Assembly: GCF_902141855.1 (NCBI RefSeq) | Contig: NZ_CABFVH010000002.1 | Span: 1-64,000 of the forward strand | Direction of reading: 5' to 3' | Source: Methylobacterium dankookense | Lineage (GTDB): Bacteria; Pseudomonadota; Alphaproteobacteria; Rhizobiales; Beijerinckiaceae | Length of the DNA: 64,000 bases | Translations under genes and position numbers: made by a program | Notes under the pieces: model-generated | The model's database searches: none | What the model saw: the letters and a program-made list of their open reading frames with translations, nothing else | What the model was told of the DNA's origin: nothing | Part shown: one piece after another, positions 39,804 through 47,076 of the stretch | Layout: every line of letters starts with the position of its first letter | How positions within the stretch are numbered: position 1 is the stretch's first letter

Positions 39804-40852
39804 GGGCCGCTCCGGGTCAGATAGAGGGAGGTCCTGAGGCTCGCGGCCGTCGCCGCCGCGGCGAGCTCGGCCGGTCGGCGGGGCGGCAGCGGCGGGTTCA
39901 CGATGACGGCGCCGGCCGCCGCCACGCCCTCTGCGACTGGCTCGGCCACGGCCGCGACGATCGAATCCGCCCCGGGCTCCGAGCGCGGGAAGTAGCGGGC
40001 GGCGGGCGCCTGTGCGGGCGCGCCGTCCGGGCGGCCCTGCCAGAGGCGGGTGAGCCCCTGCGCCACGGGGCCGGCGCGCCGGTCTGTCTGGAACAGGCTG
40101 CGCAGGTCGGCCCCCGCGGCATAGGCGGAGGCCGCGTAGGAGGTGGTGGCCTGGGGCAGGCCGCTCGCCTGGCTCTGGAGCGCGGCATCCGCGACGCCCC
40201 GCGCCGTGGCCGAAAGGTTGGCGTAGAGTTCCGAGACGCTGCGCGGGCGCCCGGCCTTGTCGAAGAACAGGGCGCGGTTGGCGGCGGCCGCCTCCGGCAG
40301 GTCGAGGGCGGCCGGCCGGTCCGGCGTGTCGCGGGCGGCGGTGATCAGCGCCGTGGCGCCGCGGGCGCCGAGCACGTGGGCAGCGTAGAGGTCGCCGGAG
40401 GAGGCCTCGCGCCCGAGGGCGGCGGCGAGCGCCTCGCCGTTCTTCTGGGTGAGCGCGCCGGCGAGCGCCGCGGAGACCTTCGGGTCGCGGCGCAGGTCCA
40501 GGATCGTCTGCCGCGCGGCCGGGTCGGCCACCGCATAGGTGCCGTCGGGCCGGGCGGTGATGGCGTCGGCATAGGTGGAGAGGCCGAGGCGGGTGCCGGC
40601 GTTCTTCATCACCCCGAGCCAGGTCTGCTCGATGAACTGGAACAGGCCGGTGGCGCTGGAGGTCCCGGCCTTGGCGGCCGGGTCGAGGGCGGATTCGCGC
40701 TGCGCGGTGGCGAGCAGGTAGTCGAAGCCGACGCCGCTGGCCTTGGCCCCGTCGCGGATCGCGTCGACCACGCCGGGTGGCGCGGTGCGCGTCGCCGCGG
40801 CGGCCGGCGGGGCCGGCTCGCGGGGGGGGGAGGGCGTGGTGAACAGGAACAT
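39800..40852 (-). CDS. SLT-like lytic transglycosylase domain protein
   Basis: 350 residues. The N-terminal half has a soluble lytic transglycosylase fold: E53 in ATAQRESALDPAAKAG, then SSATGLFQFIEQTWL, the ES and GLFQ motifs of SLT enzymes. The C-terminal half is Ala-rich and ends in a PLPPRRPAELAAAATAAS linker. No signal peptide is visible, although the substrate would be periplasmic murein. The ATG at 40852 gives MFLFTTPSPP; a run of nine C residues in codons 8-11 lies close to the start. First gene of a coupled pair with the DUF2336 gene. Confidence 0.8.
   Translation of the reverse strand: MFLFTTPSPPREPAPPAAAATRTAPPGVVDAIRDGAKASGVGFDYLLATAQRESALDPAAKAGTSSATGLFQFIEQTWLGVMKNAGTRLGLSTYADAITARPDGTYAVADPAARQTILDLRRDPKVSAALAGALTQKNGEALAAALGREASSGDLYAAHVLGARGATALITAARDTPDRPAALDLPEAAAANRALFFDKAGRPRSVSELYANLSATARGVADAALQSQASGLPQATTSYAASAYAAGADLRSLFQTDRRAGPVAQGLTRLWQGRPDGAPAQAPAARYFPRSEPGADSIVAAVAEPVAEGVAAAGAVIVNPPLPPRRPAELAAAATAASLRTSLYLTRSGP
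40822..40830. repeat. Nine-base G/C homopolymer in coding sequence
   Basis: A run of nine G on the plus strand (nine C in the coding sense) falls within the first 12 codons of the transglycosylase gene. A one-base change would shift the frame near the start, so it is a candidate slippage or sequencing-error site. Confidence 0.6.
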
Positions 40853-41010
40853 CCGCGAGGCCGCATCCGCGATCCGCGCCGGCCTTCGGAATCCGGCGCC
40901 GGGAAGCTCCCTTCCCGTCCGCGAACCTGTCGCCGTTATGGTAAAGAAAGCTTGAAGTGCCGCCGCTTGCGCCCGTCCCGCGGCGCGGCGAGACCCTCCG
41001 GTGTTCCGCG

Positions 41011-41601
41011 ATGCAATGCCTCCTGGTCCTCGAACCCGACGCCCTGCCCGACGCGGCCTCGCTCGCCGCCCTGCGGGCGCGCGCGCCGGACCTCCGGATC
41101 CATCTCCGGATCGACGCGGCGGAGGTGCCCGGCCCTGCGCTGACCCTCGCCCAGGACGGGGTCGCGGCGGTGGTCGCGGGGGCCGGCGATCTCGCGCGCC
41201 TCGCCAACCGGCTCGCGGTGCACGAGGCCGAGGCGGGACTGCCGGACGGCGCGACGCGGATCGTCGCGCTGATCGGCAGCGCCGCGGGCGTGCTCGGGGC
41301 GGCGGGCCTCGCGGGGGCGAGCCCGCGGCTCGCGGGCCTCGCCTGGGATGCCGAGGCGCTTGCCGACGATCTCGGGATCGACCTCGATCTGTCGGGGGCG
41401 TGGCCGGCCCCGCTCGCGCAGGCACGGGGGCAGGTGGTGCTCGCGGCGCGGGTGGCCGGGGTTCCGGCCTTCGAGACGGTGCGCCGCGATTCTGCGTCCC
41501 TCGCCGGGACGGCCGAGGCGGCGCGTCTGGACGGATTCGCGGGGATCGCGGTGCGGGATCCGGCCGAGGCCGCCCTGATCGCGGCTCAGCCGCCCTTGTA
41601 A
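41011..41601 (+). CDS. Degenerate CitE/HpcH-aldolase-like protein
   Basis: 196 residues resembling the C-terminal two thirds of HpcH/HpaI aldolase/citrate lyase beta subunits. The segment RIVALIGSAAGVLGAAGLAG corresponds to the family's LIE(T/S)xxGVxNAxxIA helix, and AWDAEALADDLGIDL to GxxDLAxDLG. The catalytic Glu of the first and the metal-ligand Asp of the second appear replaced (G and A). It is also shorter than the usual ~280-300 residues. The ATG at 41011 was chosen; in-frame starts upstream add no conserved sequence. A non-catalytic homologue or decaying gene are both possible. Its 3' end overlaps the convergent flavin reductase gene by 16 bp. Confidence 0.68.
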   Translation: MQCLLVLEPDALPDAASLAALRARAPDLRIHLRIDAAEVPGPALTLAQDGVAAVVAGAGDLARLANRLAVHEAEAGLPDGATRIVALIGSAAGVLGAAGLAGASPRLAGLAWDAEALADDLGIDLDLSGAWPAPLAQARGQVVLAARVAGVPAFETVRRDSASLAGTAEAARLDGFAGIAVRDPAEAALIAAQPPL

Positions 41602-42203
41602 TCCCCCGCGCCCTTCGGGCGCCGCATGGTGAAGCGGTTCTCGGGCCGCACGGCGAAGTAGTCGAAATAGCCGCCGCGCATGATCGGGACCATGGCGGCG
41701 GTGTCGACGAGCCCGTCCTTCACGTAGCGGTCGTCGACGTAGATCGAGACCACCTGCCCGACCACGAGGAAGTTCTTGGCCTCCGAGCCGTCGAGCGGCG
41801 TCAGCGCCACGGTCTGCAGCCACTTGCACTCGATCGCCGCCGCCGCATCCGCGACTCGGGGCGGGCGCACGAGGCGCGAGGGCGCGGTGGCGAGCCCGGC
41901 GAAGTCGAACTCGCTCTCGCCCCGCGGCAGGGGCGCCGAGGAATCGTTCATCGCCTCGCGCAGGTCCCAGCTCGCGAGGTTGCAGACGAACTCGCCCCCC
42001 TCTTCCGCGAAGGTCATCGCGTCCTTCCGCCCCGTCGAGGAGAAGGCCACCATGTCGTCGCCCACCGCGTTGAAGAACGAGTAGGGCGCGAGGTTGAGCC
42101 GGCCGTCGCGGCTCATGGCGCTGATCCAGCCGATCGGGCGCGGCGCCACGATCGCCTTCAGCGGGTTGTGCGGCAGGGTGCGGTTGTCGGGGCCGTAATG
42201 CAT
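41586..42203 (-). CDS. Flavin reductase family protein
   Basis: 205-residue FMN-binding split-barrel protein. The opening HYGPDNRTLPHNPLKAIVAP and the PRPIGWISAMSRDGRLNLAP flavin-binding segment match the flavin reductase-like family, as do the SFFNAVGDDMVAFSSTGRKD and EFVCNLASWDLREAMN blocks. Such proteins supply reduced flavin or act on unknown substrates; no partner monooxygenase is adjacent. Start ATG at 42203. A nitroreductase-like gene lies upstream on the same strand. Confidence 0.88.
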   Translation of the reverse strand: MHYGPDNRTLPHNPLKAIVAPRPIGWISAMSRDGRLNLAPYSFFNAVGDDMVAFSSTGRKDAMTFAEEGGEFVCNLASWDLREAMNDSSAPLPRGESEFDFAGLATAPSRLVRPPRVADAAAAIECKWLQTVALTPLDGSEAKNFLVVGQVVSIYVDDRYVKDGLVDTAAMVPIMRGGYFDYFAVRPENRFTMRRPKGAGDYKGG

Positions 42204-42343
42204 GCCTTGCCTCTCTTCCCGCCGTGCGGCGGCACGGCGCAAGCGCTACTGCGCGTCGCCGCATTCTCTTCTCGCGCAGCCGGCGTGGACTTGGCGGCGG
42301 GCGGCGGATCGAAAGGTCCGGGGACCGGACCTTTCGCACATTC

Positions 42344-42907
42344 TCACAGGCGCGTGACGATGTCGGCGAGGTCCGGCCGCGGCCGGTCGCTCGGCACCGC
42401 GTCGGCGCGGCCGATATGCACGAAGCCGGCCAGCCGCTCCGTGGGCGCGAGCCCGAGCGCGTCGAGCACGCGGCGGTCGTAGGCGAACCATTCGGTAAGC
42501 CAGGATGTGGAAAAGCCCGCGGCGTTGGCGGCCACGACGAGGTTCATCGCCGCCGCGCCCGCCGAGAGCACCTGCTCCCATTCCGGGATCTTCACGTGCG
42601 GGCCGGCGCGGGAGACCACCGCCACCACGGTCGGGGCGTGGCCGAGGCGGCGGCGCTCCAGGTCGAGCCGGGCGGCGTCGGCCTCCGGGTTGTCCGCCGC
42701 GTAGGCCGCCGCGATGGTCTCGCCGATGCGGGCCCGCGCCGCACCCTCGATCACGATGAAGCGCCAGGGCGCGAGCTTGCCGTGGTCCGGCACCCGCGCG
42801 GCCAGCGTCAGGATCGCATCGAGCGTCGGGCCGTCCGGGCCCGGCTCGGCGAGCTGAATCGGCGGCACGGAGCGGCGGGTGCGGAGCATGTCGAGGGTGG
42901 CGTTCAT
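42344..42907 (-). CDS. Nitroreductase family protein
   Basis: 187-residue FMN oxidoreductase of the short YdjA type. The N-terminal DMLRTRRSVPPIQL binds FMN phosphate through the RRS motif. LAARVPDHGKLAPWRFIVI and SAGAAAMNLVVAANAAGFST are family blocks, and the end GFVHIGRADAVPSDRPRPDL is typical. The physiological substrate is unknown. The flavin reductase gene lies 140 bp downstream, so the two may share redox physiology. Confidence 0.9.
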   Translation of the reverse strand: MNATLDMLRTRRSVPPIQLAEPGPDGPTLDAILTLAARVPDHGKLAPWRFIVIEGAARARIGETIAAAYAADNPEADAARLDLERRRLGHAPTVVAVVSRAGPHVKIPEWEQVLSAGAAAMNLVVAANAAGFSTSWLTEWFAYDRRVLDALGLAPTERLAGFVHIGRADAVPSDRPRPDLADIVTRL

Positions 42908-43074
42908 CGGCGCGCGGGGGCTCGCATTCGGACGGGCCGACGTGACATGGCCCGAGCGGGACTTGGCACGGCCCGCGCGGGGTTAACAAGGGCGGGCGTG
43001 CGGGTCGGCCTTGAGGGCGCCATTGTCGCGCGGCACATCCTCGATGCGGGACGATCGGAGACGGCTTTTTTCCA

Positions 43075-43980
43075 ATGCGCGCAACGCTCATGCCCTGGCT
43101 GATCCTGGCGGCGCTGACGGGCACGGCGGCGGCGCAGGACGACGCCTTCCCCAACCGCCTCGGCGGCGGCGTGCCCTCGCCCTCGATCACCGCGCCGTCC
43201 TTTCCGCAGGCCCCGGCCGAGACCGAGGCGGATCTCTCCCTCTCCGCCCTGCTCGCCGGCATCGGCACGCCGCTGAAGGCGGGCCTCGCCTGGCGCATCT
43301 ACGACGATCGCGGCGACGGGACCCGCCCCAACATCGTCGCGCGCTCGACCGATGCGGAACCCAGCTTCAAGCTCGCCCCGGGCAACTACGTCGTCACCGT
43401 CACCTACGGCTTCGCCAGCGCCCTCAAGCGGGTGACCATGTCCGGGCAGCCCGTCAGCGACACCCTGCGGGTGAGCGCGGGGGCTCTGCGCCTCTCCGGC
43501 GCGGTCGGGGACGTGCGGATCGCCCCCGCCCAGCTCTCCTTCTCGGTCTTCGTGCCGGTGGGGACCAATTCGGAGGGGCGGCTGGTGCGCAGCGGCGTGA
43601 AGGCCGGCGACCTGCTCCGCCTGCCCGAGGGCACCTACCACGTGGTCTCGACCTACGGGGAATCGAACGCGATCCAGCGCGCCGACCTCAAGGTCGAGAA
43701 CGGCAAGATCACCGACGCGACGCTCAACCACCGCGCCGCCACGGTCACCCTGAAGCTCGTCGCGGCGCCCGGCGCCGAGGCCTTCGCGGGCACCGCCTTC
43801 AGCGTGCTGACGCCCGGCGGCGACACGATCCGCGAGGCGATCGGCGCCTTCCCGCAGGTGACGCTCGCGGAGGGCGACTACGTCCTCATCGCCCGCCATG
43901 ACGGGCAGGTCTTCACCCGCGAGTTCAAGGTCGAGAGCGGCATGGACCGCGACATCGAGGTGGTCGCCAAGCCGTCCTGA
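43075..43980 (+). CDS. Secreted protein with three beta-repeats
   Basis: 301 residues. Signal peptide MRATLMPWLILAALTGTAAA with cleavage before QDD. The mature protein shows three similar units (about 60-135, 145-225, 235-301). Each unit ends in a LxxGxYxVxxxYG-like strand: LAPGNYVVTVTYG, LPEGTYHVVSTYG and LAEGDYVLIARHDG, each followed by a basic strand and an acidic turn. This suggests tandem Ig-like or PEGA-like sandwiches. Family not recognised; a periplasmic or surface binding role is inference. It converges on the caspase-like gene. Confidence 0.8.
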   Translation: MRATLMPWLILAALTGTAAAQDDAFPNRLGGGVPSPSITAPSFPQAPAETEADLSLSALLAGIGTPLKAGLAWRIYDDRGDGTRPNIVARSTDAEPSFKLAPGNYVVTVTYGFASALKRVTMSGQPVSDTLRVSAGALRLSGAVGDVRIAPAQLSFSVFVPVGTNSEGRLVRSGVKAGDLLRLPEGTYHVVSTYGESNAIQRADLKVENGKITDATLNHRAATVTLKLVAAPGAEAFAGTAFSVLTPGGDTIREAIGAFPQVTLAEGDYVLIARHDGQVFTREFKVESGMDRDIEVVAKPS

Positions 43981-44070
43981 CGGCCGGCCGCGCGAGCCTC
44001 TCTTTGTCACACGACGCTTCGTTACGCAGGCGAAGCGATCAGCAGAGGGGGCAGACGACACCGCCCCGCT

Positions 44071-44117
44071 CCATCCTGAACCACCCCACCTCCGGCTCCT
44101 CCCCGCAAGGGGGAGTA
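44071..44117. repeat. Half copy of the long inverted repeat (D)
   Basis: Only one arm of the family is present: the centre fragment GCTCCATCCTGAACCACC, as the complement of copy A, then the CTCCTCCCCGCAAGGGGGAG arm. The other arm is missing. It lies in the convergent gap between the repeat-protein gene and the caspase-like gene. Confidence 0.75.
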
Positions 44118-44131
44118 GAGCGCGGTTCAGG

Positions 44132-45691
44132 TCAGCGCCGGATGGCGCCCACGAGGTTGCCGACGCCGCCGAGGAAGTTGCCGACCTCGCCGAGGGAGGC
44201 GCCGCCCCCGCCTCCGCCCCCGCGCTGCGGCGGCGCCTGCTGCGGGGCCGGGCGGGCATAGGCCTCGTTGCGGGCCTCGCCGTGGACCGGCGCGGGGCGC
44301 GGCGGCCGCGGGGCGACGGTGCGGACCCGCTCGACGGGCTTGGCCGCGGCGAGCTTGCGGAAATCCTCCTCGCTCTGCTCCCAGAGCGCGGTCTGCTGCA
44401 GCTTCGACAGGAAGCCCGATTCCGGGATGCCGCGGGTCTTCTGCCAGTTGGTGATGGCCCGGCGCGTGCCCGGGCCGAACTTGCCCGTGGTGCCGCCGGG
44501 ATCGAAGCCGAGCGCCTTGAGGCGCTGCTGAGCCTCGGTCCGGTCCTTCGGTGCGAGCTTCAGCGCGTCCTCGGTCGCGGCGCTGCCGGTCTCGGCCTTC
44601 AACTCGGCCTCGCTCACCGCCGTGCGGGCGGGGGCGCTCGGCGACGCGGCGGCGGCGCGGGCGATGCGGTTGCGGGCGATCTGGGCGAAGTAGCCGTTGG
44701 GATGGGCCTCGAGATAGGCCTTGTAGTCCTCCGTGGCGCCCGAGCGCTCGGCGGCCTCCCACAGCTTCATCTCCAGCGCCTGCGGGTTCGGCAGGGCGCC
44801 GGCGGCGACGCCGGGCACGGCCGAGGGCAGCGGGGCGCCGGGCGAATCGACCGCGGCGACCTTCACGGTCGGGGCGACCGGGTTGAGGTAGAACTCGCCG
44901 ATGATCGAGGTGTTGACCCAGGGGCGCTGCTTCTCGTTGGTCGAGCGCCAGACGTCCTCGCGGACCCGGTCCATCACCGTGCTGATCGAGACGCCGGGCG
45001 TCTCCATGTGCTTCAGGAGCGCGGTGGTGAAGGGGCTGTTCTGGCCCGCCGCCCCGTCGAGCGCCGTCTTGCCCGGGTCGGTGGCGAAGGCGATCATCGT
45101 GCCCGCGGCCGCGTTGATCTGGATCTCGGAGAGGCCGGCCCCGACCGCGGCCGACCGCGTCTTGAGCGAGCGGGCGAGCTCCTTGGCGAAGGGGTTGTCG
45201 CGGCAGGCATCGAGCACCACCACGTTGACCCGGTCCTCGCGCTGCATCTGCCGCAGGACGAGGTTGATGTTCATGGTGCGGAAGTCGAGGTCGGCCTCGT
45301 TCTTCAGCACGGTGTCGGTGGGCAGGAGATAGTTCTCACCCGCCACCGCGACGCCGTGGCCGGCATAGTAGACGAAGGCCACCTTGGCGCCGTCGAGCTT
45401 GGCCGCGTACTCGCCGACGAGGCTGCGCATGCCGTCGAGCTTCAGGTCGTAGCCCTCGACGACCTCGAAGCCGATCCGCTTGAGCGCGGCGGCCATGGCT
45501 TTCGAATCGACCAGCGGATTGTCGAGGGTCGGCACGCTCTGATAGGCGCCGTTGCCGATCACCAGGGCGACGCGGCGCTCGGCCGCCGCCTCGCTGCCCG
45601 GCACGATCGCCACCACGAGCGCGAGGCCCGCCGTGGCGGAGAGGGTGAAGCGCGCCAGCGCGGCACGCGCACGAAACAGAGCCTGCCTCAT
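44132..45691 (-). CDS. Secreted caspase-like protein with PG-binding domain
   Basis: 519 residues. After a signal-like hydrophobic stretch (LSATAGLALVVAIVPGSEA) comes a peptidase C14 caspase p20 domain starting RRVALVIGNGAYQSVP. The catalytic dyad is visible as H112 (YYAGHGV) and C163 (VVLDACRDNPF). A helical linker follows, then a peptidoglycan-binding_1 domain (about 375-445; ALGFDPGGTTGKFGPGTRRA) and a Pro/Gly-rich tail. The ATG at 45691 starts the signal; the earlier in-frame ATG at 45784 adds low-complexity residues. Caspase-like periplasmic proteases of this form are known in alphaproteobacteria; the substrate is unknown. Confidence 0.88.
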   Translation of the reverse strand: MRQALFRARAALARFTLSATAGLALVVAIVPGSEAAAERRVALVIGNGAYQSVPTLDNPLVDSKAMAAALKRIGFEVVEGYDLKLDGMRSLVGEYAAKLDGAKVAFVYYAGHGVAVAGENYLLPTDTVLKNEADLDFRTMNINLVLRQMQREDRVNVVVLDACRDNPFAKELARSLKTRSAAVGAGLSEIQINAAAGTMIAFATDPGKTALDGAAGQNSPFTTALLKHMETPGVSISTVMDRVREDVWRSTNEKQRPWVNTSIIGEFYLNPVAPTVKVAAVDSPGAPLPSAVPGVAAGALPNPQALEMKLWEAAERSGATEDYKAYLEAHPNGYFAQIARNRIARAAAASPSAPARTAVSEAELKAETGSAATEDALKLAPKDRTEAQQRLKALGFDPGGTTGKFGPGTRRAITNWQKTRGIPESGFLSKLQQTALWEQSEEDFRKLAAAKPVERVRTVAPRPPRPAPVHGEARNEAYARPAPQQAPPQRGGGGGGGASLGEVGNFLGGVGNLVGAIRR

Positions 45692-45909
45692 GGTCCAGTA
45701 AGCCCCCCGTCGTTTTCCGCCAAGGCCGCCAGGCCCCGACGCGTTCATGCGACCATGTTTCGGCGAAAGCTGGGCGGTGTTCAATATCCGGACCGCAGCC
45801 GAGCCGGGGTTACGCGGCCGTTGCGCGGACCCGTTGCCGCGATGCCATCCCGGGCTCAGCTTGGCTGTGCCGAATCAAACATCCGCGGTGGCGCGGCGGC
45901 GCGATGCGC

Positions 45910-46803
45910 TCAGGCGAATCGGCGCGCCCCGGCGACGCAGGCGGCCACCAGCGCGGCGGCCAGCGGCATGCCCGGCTCGATCGCCTCGCCGAGGACGAGC
46001 GCCGCGAGGGCGAGCCCGAGGAAGGGCTGCAGGAGCTGGAGCTGGCCGATCGCCGCGATTCCGCCGGCCGCGAGGGCGCGGTACCAGAACACGAAGCCGA
46101 TCAGCATGCTGAACAGCGAGACGTAGCCGAGGCCGAGGAGCGCGGAGGCGCCGGGCGGCGCGGCGGGCAGGCCGATGAGCAGGGCGACGGGGAGTGTCAC
46201 GGGCAGCGCGAGCACGGTCGCCCAGGCGATCACCTGCCAGCCGCCGAGATGCCGGGCGAGCCGCCCGCCCGCCGCGTAGCCGAGCCCGCAGACCAGGATC
46301 GCGGCGAGCATCAATCCATCGCCGAGGGCCGAGCCCGGCCCGGCGCCGCGGGCGGCGTAGCCGGCGGTGACCAGGCTGCCGGCCCCCGAGAGCAGCCAGA
46401 AGGCCCGCGAGGGCCGCTCGCCCGCGAGCAGCGCCCCGAACAGGGCGGTGGTCAGCGGCAGCAGGCCGACGAACACGGTGGCATGGCCCGCCCCGACATG
46501 GCGCAGCGCCAGCGCCGTCAGCAGCGGGAAGCCGAAGACGACGCCGAGCACGACGAGGAACAGGAGGGCGAGGTCGCCCCGCCGCGGCAGGGGCTGGCGG
46601 AGGCAGACGAGCAGCAGCCCCGCCGCGAGCCCGGCGACGGCCGCCCGCACCAGGGTGAGCGGCACCGGCTCGAAGCCCGCGAGCGCGAGCCGTGTCGCCA
46701 CCAGCGAGCCGGCGAAGATGGTGATGCCGATCAGCCCGTCGACGAGGGGGCGGAGCGGGGCGGTCCGGCGGAGGCCGGACTCGCCGACGGAGGCGGCGCG
46801 CAT
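45910..46803 (-). CDS. EamA-family (DMT) transporter
   Basis: 297 residues with ten hydrophobic segments in two EamA halves; GLIGITIFAGSLVATRLALAG opens the first. Substrate unknown; such carriers export amino acids, metabolites or drugs. It lies 4 bp after a small membrane-protein ORF and faces a MocR regulator gene, so it may be its target. Confidence 0.87.
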   Translation of the reverse strand: MRAASVGESGLRRTAPLRPLVDGLIGITIFAGSLVATRLALAGFEPVPLTLVRAAVAGLAAGLLLVCLRQPLPRRGDLALLFLVVLGVVFGFPLLTALALRHVGAGHATVFVGLLPLTTALFGALLAGERPSRAFWLLSGAGSLVTAGYAARGAGPGSALGDGLMLAAILVCGLGYAAGGRLARHLGGWQVIAWATVLALPVTLPVALLIGLPAAPPGASALLGLGYVSLFSMLIGFVFWYRALAAGGIAAIGQLQLLQPFLGLALAALVLGEAIEPGMPLAAALVAACVAGARRFA

Positions 46804-46807
46804 CGGC

Positions 46808-46936
46808 TCAGGCGAAGGGCAGGATCAGCGGCAGGGCGAGGCCGAGCCCCGCGGCGAAGACGATCGCGTCGTCCAGGCGGCGGGCGATCCAGCCGTTCCG
46901 GCCCGGCTTGGCCTCGACGGATTCCGGTCTGCGCAT
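46808..46936 (-). CDS. Small membrane protein upstream of EamA gene
   Basis: A 42-codon ORF encodes a basic N-terminus (MRRPESVEAKPGRNGWIARR) and one C-terminal hydrophobic segment (IVFAAGLGLALPLILPFA). A ribosome site (GGAGAG) sits 8 bases before the ATG at 46936. The EamA start is 4 bp beyond its stop, a tight operon. A single-span membrane peptide. Family not recognised; its position suggests it is either a leader or a small transporter partner. Confidence 0.55.
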   Translation of the reverse strand: MRRPESVEAKPGRNGWIARRLDDAIVFAAGLGLALPLILPFA

Positions 46937-47035
46937 GGGATCTCTCCATCGGTTCGCGATCGTCTCGATGCGGCGCGTTCTCCCGCGATGCGAGCTTTTC
47001 CGACAGGGACGGTTGCAGTACGATTTCGACGAACT

Positions 47036-47062
47036 GTCCGGTACGAAGGCCGGTACGGTATG
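47036..47062. promoter_or_regulatory. Direct repeats, possible MocR operator
   Basis: The octamer CCGGTACG occurs at 47038-47045 and 47050-47057, a 12-bp period, with a third related GTACG-like element upstream (near 47018). This lies in the divergent gap between the MocR gene and the small-protein/EamA unit. MocR regulators commonly bind direct repeats, so this is a likely operator. Confidence 0.5.
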
Positions 47063-47076
47063 GTGAGGTATCAGCC

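Noticed and set aside
41586..41601. Overlap of CitE-like and flavin reductase genes as an annotation error
   Set aside because: Both frames have convincing ends; a 16-bp convergent overlap is acceptable.
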